Shown: positions 27,079 through 35,525 of the stretch, piece after piece
Position numbering within the stretch: the stretch's first letter is position 1
Layout: every line of letters begins with the position of its first letter
Assembly: GCF_000619945.1 (NCBI RefSeq)
Contig: NZ_JHVC01000003.1
Location: 124,001-188,000, forward strand
Direction: 5' to 3'
DNA: 64,000 nucleotides
Source of the DNA: Clostridium lundense DSM 17049
Lineage (GTDB): Bacteria; Bacillota; Clostridia; Clostridiales; Clostridiaceae
Position numbers and translations under genes: made by a program
The notes under the pieces: model-generated
The model's input: the letters and a program-made list of their open reading frames with translations, nothing else
Told to the model about the DNA's origin: nothing
The model's database searches: none

Positions 27079-27447
27079 TTACTTTGAAGGTAATATTTCA
27101 GTCCAATATCCATCAGGATCAGCTATAAAATATAACCCCATTTCTTTATTTTCATAGCATATACATCCCATCTCTTTATGCTTTTTATAAGCACCGTCAA
27201 AATCATCAGTTCTTACTGCCATGTGTATTTCGTTATCACCTAAATTATAAGGTTCTTCTCTATCCCTAAGCCATGTAAGTTCAATCATATGTTCACTTTC
27301 ACTGCCTTTTAAAAATACCAATACAAAACTTTCATCTGGTGCATGATATCTTCTTTGTTCCTCAAATCCTAGGGCTTCCTTATAAAACTTAACACTTTTC
27401 TCTAAGTCCAATACATTAATATTATTGTGCTCAAACTTAAATTTCAT
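27079..27447 (-). CDS. gloA: Glyoxalase I-like VOC protein
   Basis: 122 residues. It carries a full VOC metal set in the expected order: His7, Glu56 (MIELTW), His75 (NEIHMAV) and Glu117 (WTEILP). The length fits bacterial lactoylglutathione lyase. Many clostridia lack glutathione, so the thiol partner may differ. GGGGTGG precedes the ATG. It is separate from the mcc operon upstream. Confidence 0.82.
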   Translation of the reverse strand: MKFKFEHNNINVLDLEKSVKFYKEALGFEEQRRYHAPDESFVLVFLKGSESEHMIELTWLRDREEPYNLGDNEIHMAVRTDDFDGAYKKHKEMGCICYENKEMGLYFIADPDGYWTEILPSK

Positions 27448-27534
27448 TTAAAAACCACCCCATTTAAATTATTTTAAGTGTATTATAACCTATCTTTAGG
27501 AAAAAGGAAATATATTCTATCACTCCTAAATCAC

Positions 27535-28443
27535 TTAATATATACTTTTACTAAAATATCTTTCTCCTCTGTCTGGTAGTAAAGTTACAATGTTGCCCTT
27601 ATCTATTTTGTTAGCTAGTTTAATGGCTGCTGCTACTGCCGCTCCAGAAGATGTTCCAACAATTAATCCTTCCTTTAATGCAAGTTGTTTTACGATATAA
27701 AATGCTTCTTCATCATTAACCTTTATAACCTCATCCACATAGGTCATACCCATAGTTTTAGGAATAAAATTATTTCCTATGCCTTCTATATTGTAGCAGG
27801 CTTCCTCTCCACCGCCCATGGTTGATCCTTCTGGATCCACTAGAATACCTTTTATATTGGGATTCTTTTCTTTTAAATACTTCATTACACCAGTGTAAGT
27901 TCCTCCACTACCTGCGCCACAAAGGAAATAATCTATCTTACCATCTAAATCTTTGTATATTTCAGGTGCTGTAGTTTCATAATGAGCTAATGGATTAGAA
28001 TTATTATCAAATTGTTTTAAGTTTATAGAATTTTTTATTGTCTCTAAAAGTTCATTACCTTTTTTAACAGCTCCTAGCATCCCTTCTTCTCTAGGAGTAT
28101 TCACTATTTCTGCACCTAGCGCTTTCATTAATGTTTGCTTTTCTACAGAAAATTTTTCTGGCACAACAAATATTATTCTGTATCCTTTATTTATAGCTGC
28201 TAGTGCTATACCTATTCCCGTATTACCTGCTGTAGCTTCTATTATTGTATAACCGTCCCTAAGTAATCCCTTCTTCTCAGCATCTTCTATCATATATACA
28301 CCTATTCTATCTTTAACACTTCCACCTGGATTTAAAAATTCTAATTTAGCAAATACATTTACTCTAGACTTTATTCCAATATTATTTAGTTTCATAATAG
28401 GTGTATTTCCTATATAATTTCTAATATCATCTATATATCTCAC
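27535..28443 (-). CDS. mccA: MccA-type cystathionine beta-synthase (O-acetylserine-thiol-lyase fold)
   Basis: 302 residues, a PLP enzyme of the CysK fold. Lys44 in PGGSVKDR binds PLP and TAGNTGIG (about 70-77) binds its phosphate or the substrate carboxylate. Gene order ubiG-mccB-luxS-mccA shows it makes cystathionine from homocysteine and serine or O-acetylserine, rather than assimilating sulfide. It starts at a GTG behind AGGGGAT, overlapping luxS by 17 bases. A repeat core lies inside the frame at 28250-28262 and encodes RDGY. Confidence 0.9.
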   Translation of the reverse strand: MRYIDDIRNYIGNTPIMKLNNIGIKSRVNVFAKLEFLNPGGSVKDRIGVYMIEDAEKKGLLRDGYTIIEATAGNTGIGIALAAINKGYRIIFVVPEKFSVEKQTLMKALGAEIVNTPREEGMLGAVKKGNELLETIKNSINLKQFDNNSNPLAHYETTAPEIYKDLDGKIDYFLCGAGSGGTYTGVMKYLKEKNPNIKGILVDPEGSTMGGGEEACYNIEGIGNNFIPKTMGMTYVDEVIKVNDEEAFYIVKQLALKEGLIVGTSSGAAVAAAIKLANKIDKGNIVTLLPDRGERYFSKSIY

Positions 28444-28879
28444 TGCTAATCCCCTCTTTTAATATTAATTTGGTATATTCTTTTGCTGTAAATAGTGAAT
28501 GATCTCTATAATTTCCACACTGAATTTCATTTGTTGCTGGTATTTCTTCCGTGTCTAATACCTTGTTTAATGAATAGTGTAATGCTTCTATTACTTCGGC
28601 TACCTGTGGCGTTCCCCATGCAATCATATAGAATCCAGTTCTGCATCCCATAGGAGATATATCTATTATTCCATCCATTTTTTCTCTCATATACCCTGCT
28701 AATAAATGCTCTAAAGTATGCATTGCACCTGTTGGCATCTCTTTTTCATTTGGCTGTAAAAATCTTAAATCAAATTTAGAAACCATTTCTCCATTATTAC
28801 CTTTTTCTGTACCACATCTTCTTACATAAGGTGCTTTTACTTTTGTATGATCTAATTCAAAACTCTCTACTTTAACCAT
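28427..28879 (-). CDS. luxS: S-ribosylhomocysteine lyase
   Basis: 150 residues. The metal ligands are His54 and His58 in HTLEHLL, with Glu57 catalytic, and Cys121 (QCGNYRDH). The catalytic Cys79 is in MGCRTGFYM. It converts S-ribosylhomocysteine to homocysteine and the AI-2 precursor DPD. Between mccB and mccA it regenerates homocysteine for transsulfuration. No SAH nucleosidase gene is in this operon, so that step must be supplied elsewhere. Confidence 0.96.
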   Translation of the reverse strand: MVKVESFELDHTKVKAPYVRRCGTEKGNNGEMVSKFDLRFLQPNEKEMPTGAMHTLEHLLAGYMREKMDGIIDISPMGCRTGFYMIAWGTPQVAEVIEALHYSLNKVLDTEEIPATNEIQCGNYRDHSLFTAKEYTKLILKEGISSEIYR

Positions 28880-30023
28880 TAATTTTCCCTCCCTTTAATG
28901 CTCTTTCTAAATCTTCTATAATATCTTGTACATTTTCTATTCCAACTGAAAGTCTTATTAAATTATCAACAATTCCTACCTTCTGTCTTATTTCATATGG
29001 TATGGCTCCATGAGTCATAGTTGCTGGATGGCATGCTAAAGATTCTACTCCTCCTAAGCTTTCTCCAAAAGTTATAATACTTAATTCTTCAAAAAACTTC
29101 TTATAGTCATATCCCTCATTTAGCACAAAGGATATCATTCCACCATAGCCTTTTGCTTGTTTTGATTGAATACTATATCCTGGGTGTTCCTCAAATCCTG
29201 GATAGTAAACTTTCTTAATTTCTGGTCTATCTTTTAAAAACTCCGCTATAACTTTAGTGTTTGAGTTATGTCTATCCATTCTGACTGCTAAAGTTTTTAT
29301 TCCCCTTATAAGTAAGAATGAATCAAAGGGTGACAATACTCCCCCTGTAGCATTTTGTATAAAATGAATCTTCTCTTTTAATTCTTCATTATTTACCACC
29401 ACTAATCCAGCAATCAAATCACTATGTCCTCCAAGGTATTTAGTAGCACTATGAATAACTATATCTGCCCCTAATACCAATGGTTTTTGAAGATATGGTG
29501 TCATAAAAGTGTTGTCCACTATTGTCAGCAAATTATTATCTTTTGCTATTTTAGTTACTTCTTCAATATCTGTTATATCCATTAATGGATTGGTTGGTGT
29601 TTCTATATATATTGCTTTTATAGTGTCATCAATATTATCTTTGATTTGTTGTAAATCTGTTGTGTTTACTATCTTATATCCTATATTGAAATTTTTAAAA
29701 ACTTTATCTAGTACTCTAAAAGTTCCACCATATAAATTATCTGGAATTATTATATTATCTCCTGATTTGAAAAGAGAAAGTACTGCTGTTATGGCTGCCA
29801 TTCCAGATGAAAATCCAAATCCACCAACTCCCTGCTCTAAATCTGATATGAGTTTTTCTAAAGCTTCTCTTGTAGGATTACCTGTTCTTGAATATTCATA
29901 TCCTTTATTAATTCCAATTCCTGTCTGCTTATAAGTAGATGTTTGATATATAGGAACATTTACTGCTCCTGTAAAATCGTCTCCATCAATTCCTCCATGT
30001 ATTAAAACTGATTCAAAATTCAT
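28872..30023 (-). CDS. mccB: MccB-type cystathionine gamma-lyase / homocysteine gamma-lyase
   Basis: 383 residues, a Cys/Met metabolism PLP family enzyme. Lys195 in HSATKYLGGH binds PLP and SSGMAA precedes the PLP phosphate site. Residue 100 in LYGGTF is Gly, where methionine gamma-lyases carry Cys; this supports a gamma-lyase acting on cystathionine. It releases cysteine, 2-oxobutyrate and ammonia. It overlaps luxS by 8 bases. Confidence 0.92.
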   Translation of the reverse strand: MNFESVLIHGGIDGDDFTGAVNVPIYQTSTYKQTGIGINKGYEYSRTGNPTREALEKLISDLEQGVGGFGFSSGMAAITAVLSLFKSGDNIIIPDNLYGGTFRVLDKVFKNFNIGYKIVNTTDLQQIKDNIDDTIKAIYIETPTNPLMDITDIEEVTKIAKDNNLLTIVDNTFMTPYLQKPLVLGADIVIHSATKYLGGHSDLIAGLVVVNNEELKEKIHFIQNATGGVLSPFDSFLLIRGIKTLAVRMDRHNSNTKVIAEFLKDRPEIKKVYYPGFEEHPGYSIQSKQAKGYGGMISFVLNEGYDYKKFFEELSIITFGESLGGVESLACHPATMTHGAIPYEIRQKVGIVDNLIRLSVGIENVQDIIEDLERALKGGKING

Positions 30024-30041
30024 AATACTATTTCCCCTTTC

Positions 30042-30668
30042 TTATAACTTTTTAGCACTTCCTATAAATATTTTTGTTTCTGTATATTCACCTTTACTTG
30101 AGTATCCCTTGCAATATAAGTCTGTATTTTCTATTTCTATATTTTTAAAATTATATTTACTTAACCAATTGTTTATTTGCTCATTTGAAAAACCTAACCA
30201 TTCATCATGCATTTCTTCTTTTGCCCACTGCCCATCATGTTCTGTTACATCTGAAATTACTATGCTTCCTCCCTTTTTCAATATTCTATAAATTTCTGAT
30301 ATGGCTTTGTCTACATTAACTACATGATGCAGTGCCATATTTATAAATACGGCATCTACTGATTCATCAAACAATACAATATTCTCTAAATCAGATTTAA
30401 TTGGATATACATTTGTTATATTTTTTTTAGAAACTTCCTTTTTCAATTCTCTCAACATATTATTGGATTGATCTAATGAAAATACTAAATTTGCCTTTTC
30501 TGCTAATGCTAATGATATAAAGCCTGTTCCACATCCTAAATCCGTAGCAATTTTATTATCTATCTCTACTTTAGATAAAACTTTATACTTTAACTTTTCC
30601 TCAAAATATTCACTTCTTATTACGTCCCAATTATTTGCTATAGAATCAAAGTAATTTAATGAACTCAT
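30042..30668 (-). CDS. SAM-dependent methyltransferase of the ubiG-mcc operon
   Basis: 208 residues. The SAM motif is ATDLGCGTGFIS (41-52), followed by SLDQSNNML. It is the first gene behind the cysteine T-box and the equivalent of C. acetobutylicum ubiG and B. subtilis yrrT, which start the methionine-to-cysteine operons. Its methyl acceptor is not established in the family. AGGAGGAG precedes the ATG. Confidence 0.88.
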   Translation of the reverse strand: MSSLNYFDSIANNWDVIRSEYFEEKLKYKVLSKVEIDNKIATDLGCGTGFISLALAEKANLVFSLDQSNNMLRELKKEVSKKNITNVYPIKSDLENIVLFDESVDAVFINMALHHVVNVDKAISEIYRILKKGGSIVISDVTEHDGQWAKEEMHDEWLGFSNEQINNWLSKYNFKNIEIENTDLYCKGYSSKGEYTETKIFIGSAKKL

Positions 30669-30824
30669 GTTAATACTCCTCCTAATTTATAAATCTTCGT
30701 TTTAAAATATTTTTATATTTTAGTTATCATTCTCCATGTTCCAATAATTCAGAAAATCTTGTACTTAAAATAAACATTTTATAATGTACATACTTATATA
30801 AACTAGACATCCCGTTTATATAAC

Positions 30825-31146
30825 AAAAAACCTCTGCCTCATTTTAGAGGCAGAAGTTTTATTCCGCGGTTCCACTCTAATTATTATATACAAAAAATAT
30901 AATATCTTATCTTTGGTACAGATATACCTCAACGCTATACCGTGCGTACACGCTGCCTCCTACTAAAGAATTCAATTCTTCGGGACAGTGCTCCAAGATG
31001 CATTCTCATAAGTTATGCCTAAAGTCTTTTCCAGCCTGAGAAGACTTCTCTCTGAAGGTTTTCCTTATAATACTATTTCTTTTCTTCACATATTAAATAT
31101 CTGTTTTTCAAAAACATACTATTCATATTGGATTAGTATGTTTTAT
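30825..31146 (-). promoter_or_regulatory. Cysteine-specific T-box leader
   Basis: On the minus strand the 14-base T-box core region is TGGAACCGCGG (30864-30874). It is followed by a terminator with stem AAAACTTCTGCCTC/GAGGCAGAGGTTTT and T-run (30825-30860). The Stem I region has AGAGAG and GGCTGGAAAAG motifs and, near its 3' side, AGAATGCATC; the codon TGC (31002-31000) followed by A fits a specifier for tRNA-Cys. Uncharged tRNA-Cys would favour antitermination of the mcc operon. C. acetobutylicum has a cysteine T-box on the same operon. No S-box was found nearby. Confidence 0.85.
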
Positions 31147-31152
31147 GTAATT

Positions 31153-31182
31153 ACTATATCCTTATTCTTTCTATTTGTCAAC
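31153..31182 (-). promoter_or_regulatory. Sigma-A promoter of the T-box operon
   Basis: TTGACA (31182-31177), an 18-base spacer, and TATAGT (31158-31153) on the minus strand. It would start transcription near 31146, just before the T-box Stem I. Confidence 0.75.
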
Positions 31183-31199
31183 ACATTTTCTATCAAAAC

Positions 31200-31434
31200 T
31201 TAGGGACAGTTATCCAAACCTACACAATAAAAACTTCCAACCTTGGGGACAGTCATTTAATTTAGAATGAATTACTAACTCTATATATTCAAAATAGCTA
31301 ATTCATTATTTAAGATATATCTTTCAATATTTAAAAATTTAATCTTTATATCCTAGTTATATTTAATAACTGTCCCCAATTTTTGGCCTTTACCATTTAA
31401 TTCCCTGGGAACAATTTATTAACTTGTCCGCAGA
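31200..31434. repeat. REP-like repeat cluster
   Basis: Forward cores at 31200 (TAGGGACAGTTATCC) and 31244 (GGGGACAGTCATT), a reverse core at 31363 (AATAACTGTCCCC) and a degraded one at 31406-31434. They fill the gap between the T-box promoter and the YkgJ-type gene. Confidence 0.8.
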
Positions 31435-31472
31435 ATTTATTTATAATATAATCAGTAAAGGCGGTGATATTA

Positions 31473-32201
31473 TTGGGTAAAGAGAAACTTAAAAGTCTTG
31501 GTAAAAACTATTTGGGTGTAGATATGGTTTACAATGAAACTAAGACAGATAAAATTTATGATGAAATTTCAAATATACTTCTCAAAGAAATTGCTGTGGG
31601 TGATTTAAGTGTTTCTAAGGGAAAAGAACTATTAAAAAAAATATATGATCTATATGATACGGGTAATAAAGAATTTGAACAATATGCTTCATGTAAAAAG
31701 GGTTGTTCTCATTGTTGCTGTCTTTATGTGGACTGCACTGCAATTGAAGCTGAATTAATAAGAGAGTATGTAGAAAATAATTTTACTGAAGAAGAGAAAA
31801 CTACTATTAAAAATAAGATAGATGATCTTCTAACTTCATTACCTACTAGTAGTGAGGTAGATGAAAATTTAAAACATGCTTTAAATTATCTAAAAGAAAA
31901 AATTCCTTGTCCTTTTTTATCTGAAAATGGATCTTGCACTATATATCCTGTAAGAACATTTAACTGTAGAAAATTTTTAACTATTACACCTGCCGAAGAA
32001 TGTGCTAATGGTGCTCATGTGGTTAAAATTAATCCATCTATAAATAATATAGGTATGTATAGTATAAGCATGTTATCTATGAATGTAACTAGATATAAAA
32101 AACTTATGGTTCCTAATGGAGATGAATATAAAGCTCTATACAAAGGCATATCTGCTTGGCTTAAAAACGGATTTAAAGAAATAGATAGAACTAAGGAGTA
32201 A
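31473..32201 (+). CDS. YkgJ-family cysteine-cluster protein
   Basis: 242 residues. Two Cys groups of the CxxCxxCC type are seen: CKKGCSHCCCLYVDC, and later CPFLSENGSCTIYPVRTFNC, followed by CRKF-like sequence. Such proteins probably bind zinc or an Fe-S cluster; their function is unknown. A GTG at 31464 is in frame, but TTG 31473 lies correctly behind AAAGGCGGTG. It is monocistronic with its own terminator. Confidence 0.8.
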   Translation: MGKEKLKSLGKNYLGVDMVYNETKTDKIYDEISNILLKEIAVGDLSVSKGKELLKKIYDLYDTGNKEFEQYASCKKGCSHCCCLYVDCTAIEAELIREYVENNFTEEEKTTIKNKIDDLLTSLPTSSEVDENLKHALNYLKEKIPCPFLSENGSCTIYPVRTFNCRKFLTITPAEECANGAHVVKINPSINNIGMYSISMLSMNVTRYKKLMVPNGDEYKALYKGISAWLKNGFKEIDRTKE

Positions 32202-32228
32202 CTTTTTTTCCTCCTTAGTTCTTATTTT
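32189..32228 (+). terminator. Intrinsic terminator of the YkgJ-type gene
   Basis: AACTAAGGAG pairs with CTCCTTAGTT, followed by CTTATTTTTT. The left arm overlaps the last codons. Confidence 0.8.
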
Positions 32229-32297
32229 TTAGCTTCAACTGAAAGTTTATATTTTTTTAAAAAACTCTATCTAAAGCTATTATTTAATTAGCTGTTC

Positions 32298-33248
32298 CTA
32301 TTCTTCTCCACAAAGGAACAGAAGCTTCTTCCATCTCTTGTCTATCTCCTCTTGAACTTCGGCAATTATATTAGCTCCCTCTTTTGATTTAAAAAGATGT
32401 TTAAATCTTCCTTGAGGTTTTAACCATTCTTCTATTGGAAGCTTTTGTTTTGGCTTATAATTCAATTTATATTCTCCATAGGATACTTCATAAATTGGCC
32501 AATAACAAGTTTCTACTGCTAACTTGATTAAGTCTAATTCAGTTTGGGTATCACATCTCCATCCTCTTGAACATGGAGTTAATACATTTATAAACTTAGC
32601 ACCATAAAATTCATTGATGGCTCTGTTAGATTTATTATAAAGATCCATCATATATTTACTTCCTGGTATTACAGGCACAGTTTGAGCAACATAAGGAAGA
32701 TTATGTGCTACCATTATAGAAGTTAAATCCTTCCCAAATTGAGTTTTTCCAAGAGATTCTTTTCCTTGTGGTGTAGTAGTAGTATCTGCTCCTGCTGGTG
32801 TAGCAGATGACCTTTGAATTCCTGTATTCATATAGGCTCCATTATTATAGCAAACATAAAGCATGTCATGTCCTCTTTCCATAGCACCAGACAATGATTG
32901 TAGTCCTATATCATAAGTACCACCATCTCCACCAAAAGCCACAAATTTATATTCCTCATTAACCGTCCCTCTCTCCTTCATGGCTCTGTAGGAAGATTCT
33001 ACTCCACTTAAAGTAGCAGCTGCATTTTCAAAAGCTGTATGAATATAAGAATCTGTCCATGCAGAATAAGGATATAAAGTTGTTGAAACCTCCAAGCATC
33101 CTGTAGCATTACATACAACTGCTTTATGTTCTGGCTTAATGGCCTTCATAACCCATTTTACTACCATTGGAGCTCCGCAGCCTGCACACATTCTATGTCC
33201 ACTGGTTATTCTATCTGGAATATTAGTTAATTCTTTTAATGTTGCCAT
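32298..33248 (-). CDS. porB: 2-oxoacid:ferredoxin oxidoreductase, beta subunit
   Basis: 316 residues, the thiamine-diphosphate subunit. Fe-S ligands are Cys21 and Cys24 (MCAGCGAP) and Cys51 (ATGCLEVS), with a further Cys in LTPCSRGWRC. The ThDP motif runs from GGDGGTYDIG to CYNNGAYMNTG. It is the last gene of porC-porD-porA-porB, the same order as four-subunit pyruvate:ferredoxin oxidoreductase of Thermotoga. A repeat core (GGGACGGTTAAT) is read in frame at 32959-32970 as GTVN. Confidence 0.93.
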   Translation of the reverse strand: MATLKELTNIPDRITSGHRMCAGCGAPMVVKWVMKAIKPEHKAVVCNATGCLEVSTTLYPYSAWTDSYIHTAFENAAATLSGVESSYRAMKERGTVNEEYKFVAFGGDGGTYDIGLQSLSGAMERGHDMLYVCYNNGAYMNTGIQRSSATPAGADTTTTPQGKESLGKTQFGKDLTSIMVAHNLPYVAQTVPVIPGSKYMMDLYNKSNRAINEFYGAKFINVLTPCSRGWRCDTQTELDLIKLAVETCYWPIYEVSYGEYKLNYKPKQKLPIEEWLKPQGRFKHLFKSKEGANIIAEVQEEIDKRWKKLLFLCGEE

Positions 33249-33260
33249 ATATTCTACCCC

Positions 33261-34451
33261 CTATTCTCTTACAGATAAGTAATTATATTTTTCATAATTG
33301 CCTGTACCTAAAGCATTCTGTAAGTCACCATATACTTTTTCTAAATCCTCAACTCTAACGTCTCTTCCACCTAAGCCATAAATATAGCTCATTAATATTT
33401 TGTCTTCTAATTTTCCATATAAAGAAGCGCAAGTATCTGCAAATAATGGTCCTCCATTTCCTGACATTCCCTCTGATTTATCCATCACAGCTATTGCTTT
33501 TACATTCTTTAACGCCTCAGCTATTTCATTACCTGGGAATGGTCTAAATAACCTAATTTTTAACACACCTGCTTTAATACCTTTTTCTCTTAAATCATCT
33601 GCAACCTTTTTGGCTGTTCCAGCAGATGAACCTATTATCATCATAGCAATTTCTGCATCATCTAGCCTATATTCTTCAAACAATCCATATTTTCTTCCTG
33701 TTAATTCTTCATATTCTTTAGCAACCTTCAAAGTAACTTCCTTAGCATTTAGTATTCCTTGAAGCTGCTGTCTTTTCATCTCTATACTAAAGTTTGTTAG
33801 AACCATTGGTCCTACTGCTATGTTTTTATCTCCTAGCAATCCACTATTTGTCCTTTTATTTGGACCAGCAAAATTTCTAACCACTTCATCTTCCATTAAG
33901 AATACATTTTCCACAGAATGGCTTGTAATAAATCCATCATAGCAAACCATAGCTGGTGTCATAACTTCTTCATTTTCTGCTATTTTAACTGCCTGAATAA
34001 AATTGTCATAAGCTTCTTGAACATTTTCAGAATATAGTTGTATCCAACCTGTATCCCTTGCTCCCATGGAATCTGAATGATCATTGTGTATGTTAAGTGG
34101 TGGAGACATAGATCTATTTACTAAAGCTACTACTATAGGACATCTATCCCCCGCTGCTATATGAAGCATCTCCCACATAAGTCCCAATCCATTAGCAGAT
34201 GTTGCTGTCATAACTCTTCCACCAGCAGCAGATGCACCTATACATGCACTCATAGCACTATGTTCAGACTCTACTGGCACAAACTTTGTTGTACACTTGC
34301 CATTTGCCACAAAAGATGAAAAATATTGTGGTACCTCTGTAGATGGAGTTATCGGAAATGCTGCTACCACATCTGGATTTATTTGCATCATTGCTGTAGC
34401 AACTGCTTCATTACCACTAAGACTTCTTCTTAACTGCTCTGCTTTTACCAT
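33261..34451 (-). CDS. porA: 2-oxoacid:ferredoxin oxidoreductase, alpha subunit
   Basis: 396 residues. It has the family start GNEAVATAMMQINPDVVAAF (20 residues) with FPITPSTEVPQYF following, then VESEHSAMSACIGASAAGGR and TSANGLGLMWE, all typical of PorA/VorB-type alpha chains. It forms the substrate and ThDP pocket with PorB. Pyruvate is the default substrate; 2-oxobutyrate or branched-chain oxo acids are possible given the neighbours. AGGGAGGAGG precedes the ATG. Confidence 0.93.
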   Translation of the reverse strand: MVKAEQLRRSLSGNEAVATAMMQINPDVVAAFPITPSTEVPQYFSSFVANGKCTTKFVPVESEHSAMSACIGASAAGGRVMTATSANGLGLMWEMLHIAAGDRCPIVVALVNRSMSPPLNIHNDHSDSMGARDTGWIQLYSENVQEAYDNFIQAVKIAENEEVMTPAMVCYDGFITSHSVENVFLMEDEVVRNFAGPNKRTNSGLLGDKNIAVGPMVLTNFSIEMKRQQLQGILNAKEVTLKVAKEYEELTGRKYGLFEEYRLDDAEIAMMIIGSSAGTAKKVADDLREKGIKAGVLKIRLFRPFPGNEIAEALKNVKAIAVMDKSEGMSGNGGPLFADTCASLYGKLEDKILMSYIYGLGGRDVRVEDLEKVYGDLQNALGTGNYEKYNYLSVRE

Positions 34452-34466
34452 ATTTATTCCTCCTCC

Positions 34467-34766
34467 CTATTCCTCTACTACCAATTCTAATGCTTCAAAT
34501 TTACATTGAGCTACACAAACTCCACAGCCTTTGCAATGATCATAGTCAAATTCTACTAATTTTCCGTCCTTTGCTATTATAGACATATCAGGACATACTG
34601 CCCAACAAAATAAGCAGTGCTTACATTTATCTTTATCCCATATAGGTTTCATTGCTCTCCAATCACCAGTCTTAAAATCTACTGCATTACCTGCATCTAG
34701 CATGGCACCTCCCCTAGGAAGATCCTTCCACAATGTATCTGAATTTACATTCATTCTCTTATTCAA
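34467..34766 (-). CDS. porD: 2-oxoacid:ferredoxin oxidoreductase, delta (ferredoxin-like) subunit
   Basis: 99 residues with two [4Fe-4S] motifs, CKHCLFCWAVCP and CKGCGVCVAQC. It carries electrons from the alpha-beta core to ferredoxin. It starts at a TTG (34766) 7 bases past GGAGGTG, overlapping the end of porC; an ATG 12 bases later is less well spaced. Confidence 0.92.
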   Translation of the reverse strand: MNKRMNVNSDTLWKDLPRGGAMLDAGNAVDFKTGDWRAMKPIWDKDKCKHCLFCWAVCPDMSIIAKDGKLVEFDYDHCKGCGVCVAQCKFEALELVVEE

Positions 34767-35343
34767 GTCCTTTCACCTCCTGCAATCCTCTTTTTAATGC
34801 TTCTATGTTCTTAGGAATAACATTTGGTTTTGTAGCAAACTTATGTTTAAAGGATTTTTCCATATCCCTTACAAATTCTTCTTTATCCATTATTCCAAGT
34901 ATTTTCACTATAGCTGATAACATTGGAGTATTAGGAAAATTTGCTCCCAAAGTCTGTTCTGAAATAGTCCTAGCATCTATCGTATAAACTTTTCCTTCAT
35001 ATCCTTTTAATTCTTCCCTGATTTCTTCTGGACTTTTTTTAGTATTAATAACTATAGCCCCGTCCCTCTTTAAACCAGCTGTACAATCTACAGTTTTTAA
35101 TAAAGTTTCATCTACAACTACAACATAATCTGGTTCATAAATATTACTGTGAACCCTTAATGGATAATTTGCTATTCTATTATAAGCAGTTATAGGAGCT
35201 CCCATTCTTTCTGGACCATACTCTGGAAATCCCTGAATATACATTCCAGTGTTAAAAGCAACTTCCGCTAAAAGCAATGAAGCCGTTTTAGCACCTTGTC
35301 CTCCTCGACCATGCCAGCGAATTTCAATCAACTTTTTCTCCAT
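34759..35343 (-). CDS. porC: 2-oxoacid:ferredoxin oxidoreductase, gamma subunit
   Basis: 194 residues. The start IEIRWHGRGGQGAKTASLLLA contains the hallmark WHGRGGQG loop of gamma subunits, and FPEYGPERMGAPITAYNR follows. It is the first gene of porCDAB, with AAGGAGGAAA before its ATG. It lies 182 bases downstream of the NhaC-family gene on the same strand, with a strong inverted repeat between them. Confidence 0.92.
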   Translation of the reverse strand: MEKKLIEIRWHGRGGQGAKTASLLLAEVAFNTGMYIQGFPEYGPERMGAPITAYNRIANYPLRVHSNIYEPDYVVVVDETLLKTVDCTAGLKRDGAIVINTKKSPEEIREELKGYEGKVYTIDARTISEQTLGANFPNTPMLSAIVKILGIMDKEEFVRDMEKSFKHKFATKPNVIPKNIEALKRGLQEVKGLE

Positions 35344-35389
35344 ATATTTTCCTCCTTATATTCATGAATACTATCTTTTTACCATAACT

Positions 35390-35437
35390 TAGCGCCACTA
35401 ATACCATCTAAACTAATTGGATGAATAAGTGGCGCTA
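35390..35437. promoter_or_regulatory. Inverted repeat between the transporter gene and porC
   Basis: TAGCGCCACT and AGTGGCGCTA are perfect 10-bp arms around a 28-base centre. The T-run lies on the plus strand side only, so it is not an ideal terminator for the minus-strand transporter gene. It may act in the por leader or simply end transcription inefficiently. Confidence 0.5.
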
Positions 35438-35525
35438 TTTTTAAAATCATTTACGCAAAAACAATCAATTGTCTAGTTTTTATTTCTTAAAGATTAATAT
35501 TATATAAATCTAGAAATCACTTAAT

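Noticed and set aside
27448..27534. S-box (SAM riboswitch) at the 3' end of the mcc operon, as in C. acetobutylicum
   Set aside because: The gap is too short and no S-box motifs could be found on either strand.
31015..31203. 62-codon plus-strand frame
   Set aside because: Lies entirely across the T-box leader and its promoter on the other strand.
35390..35437. Simple terminator of the NhaC-family gene
   Set aside because: The stem is strong but lacks a T-run on the minus strand; listed instead as an inverted repeat of unclear role.
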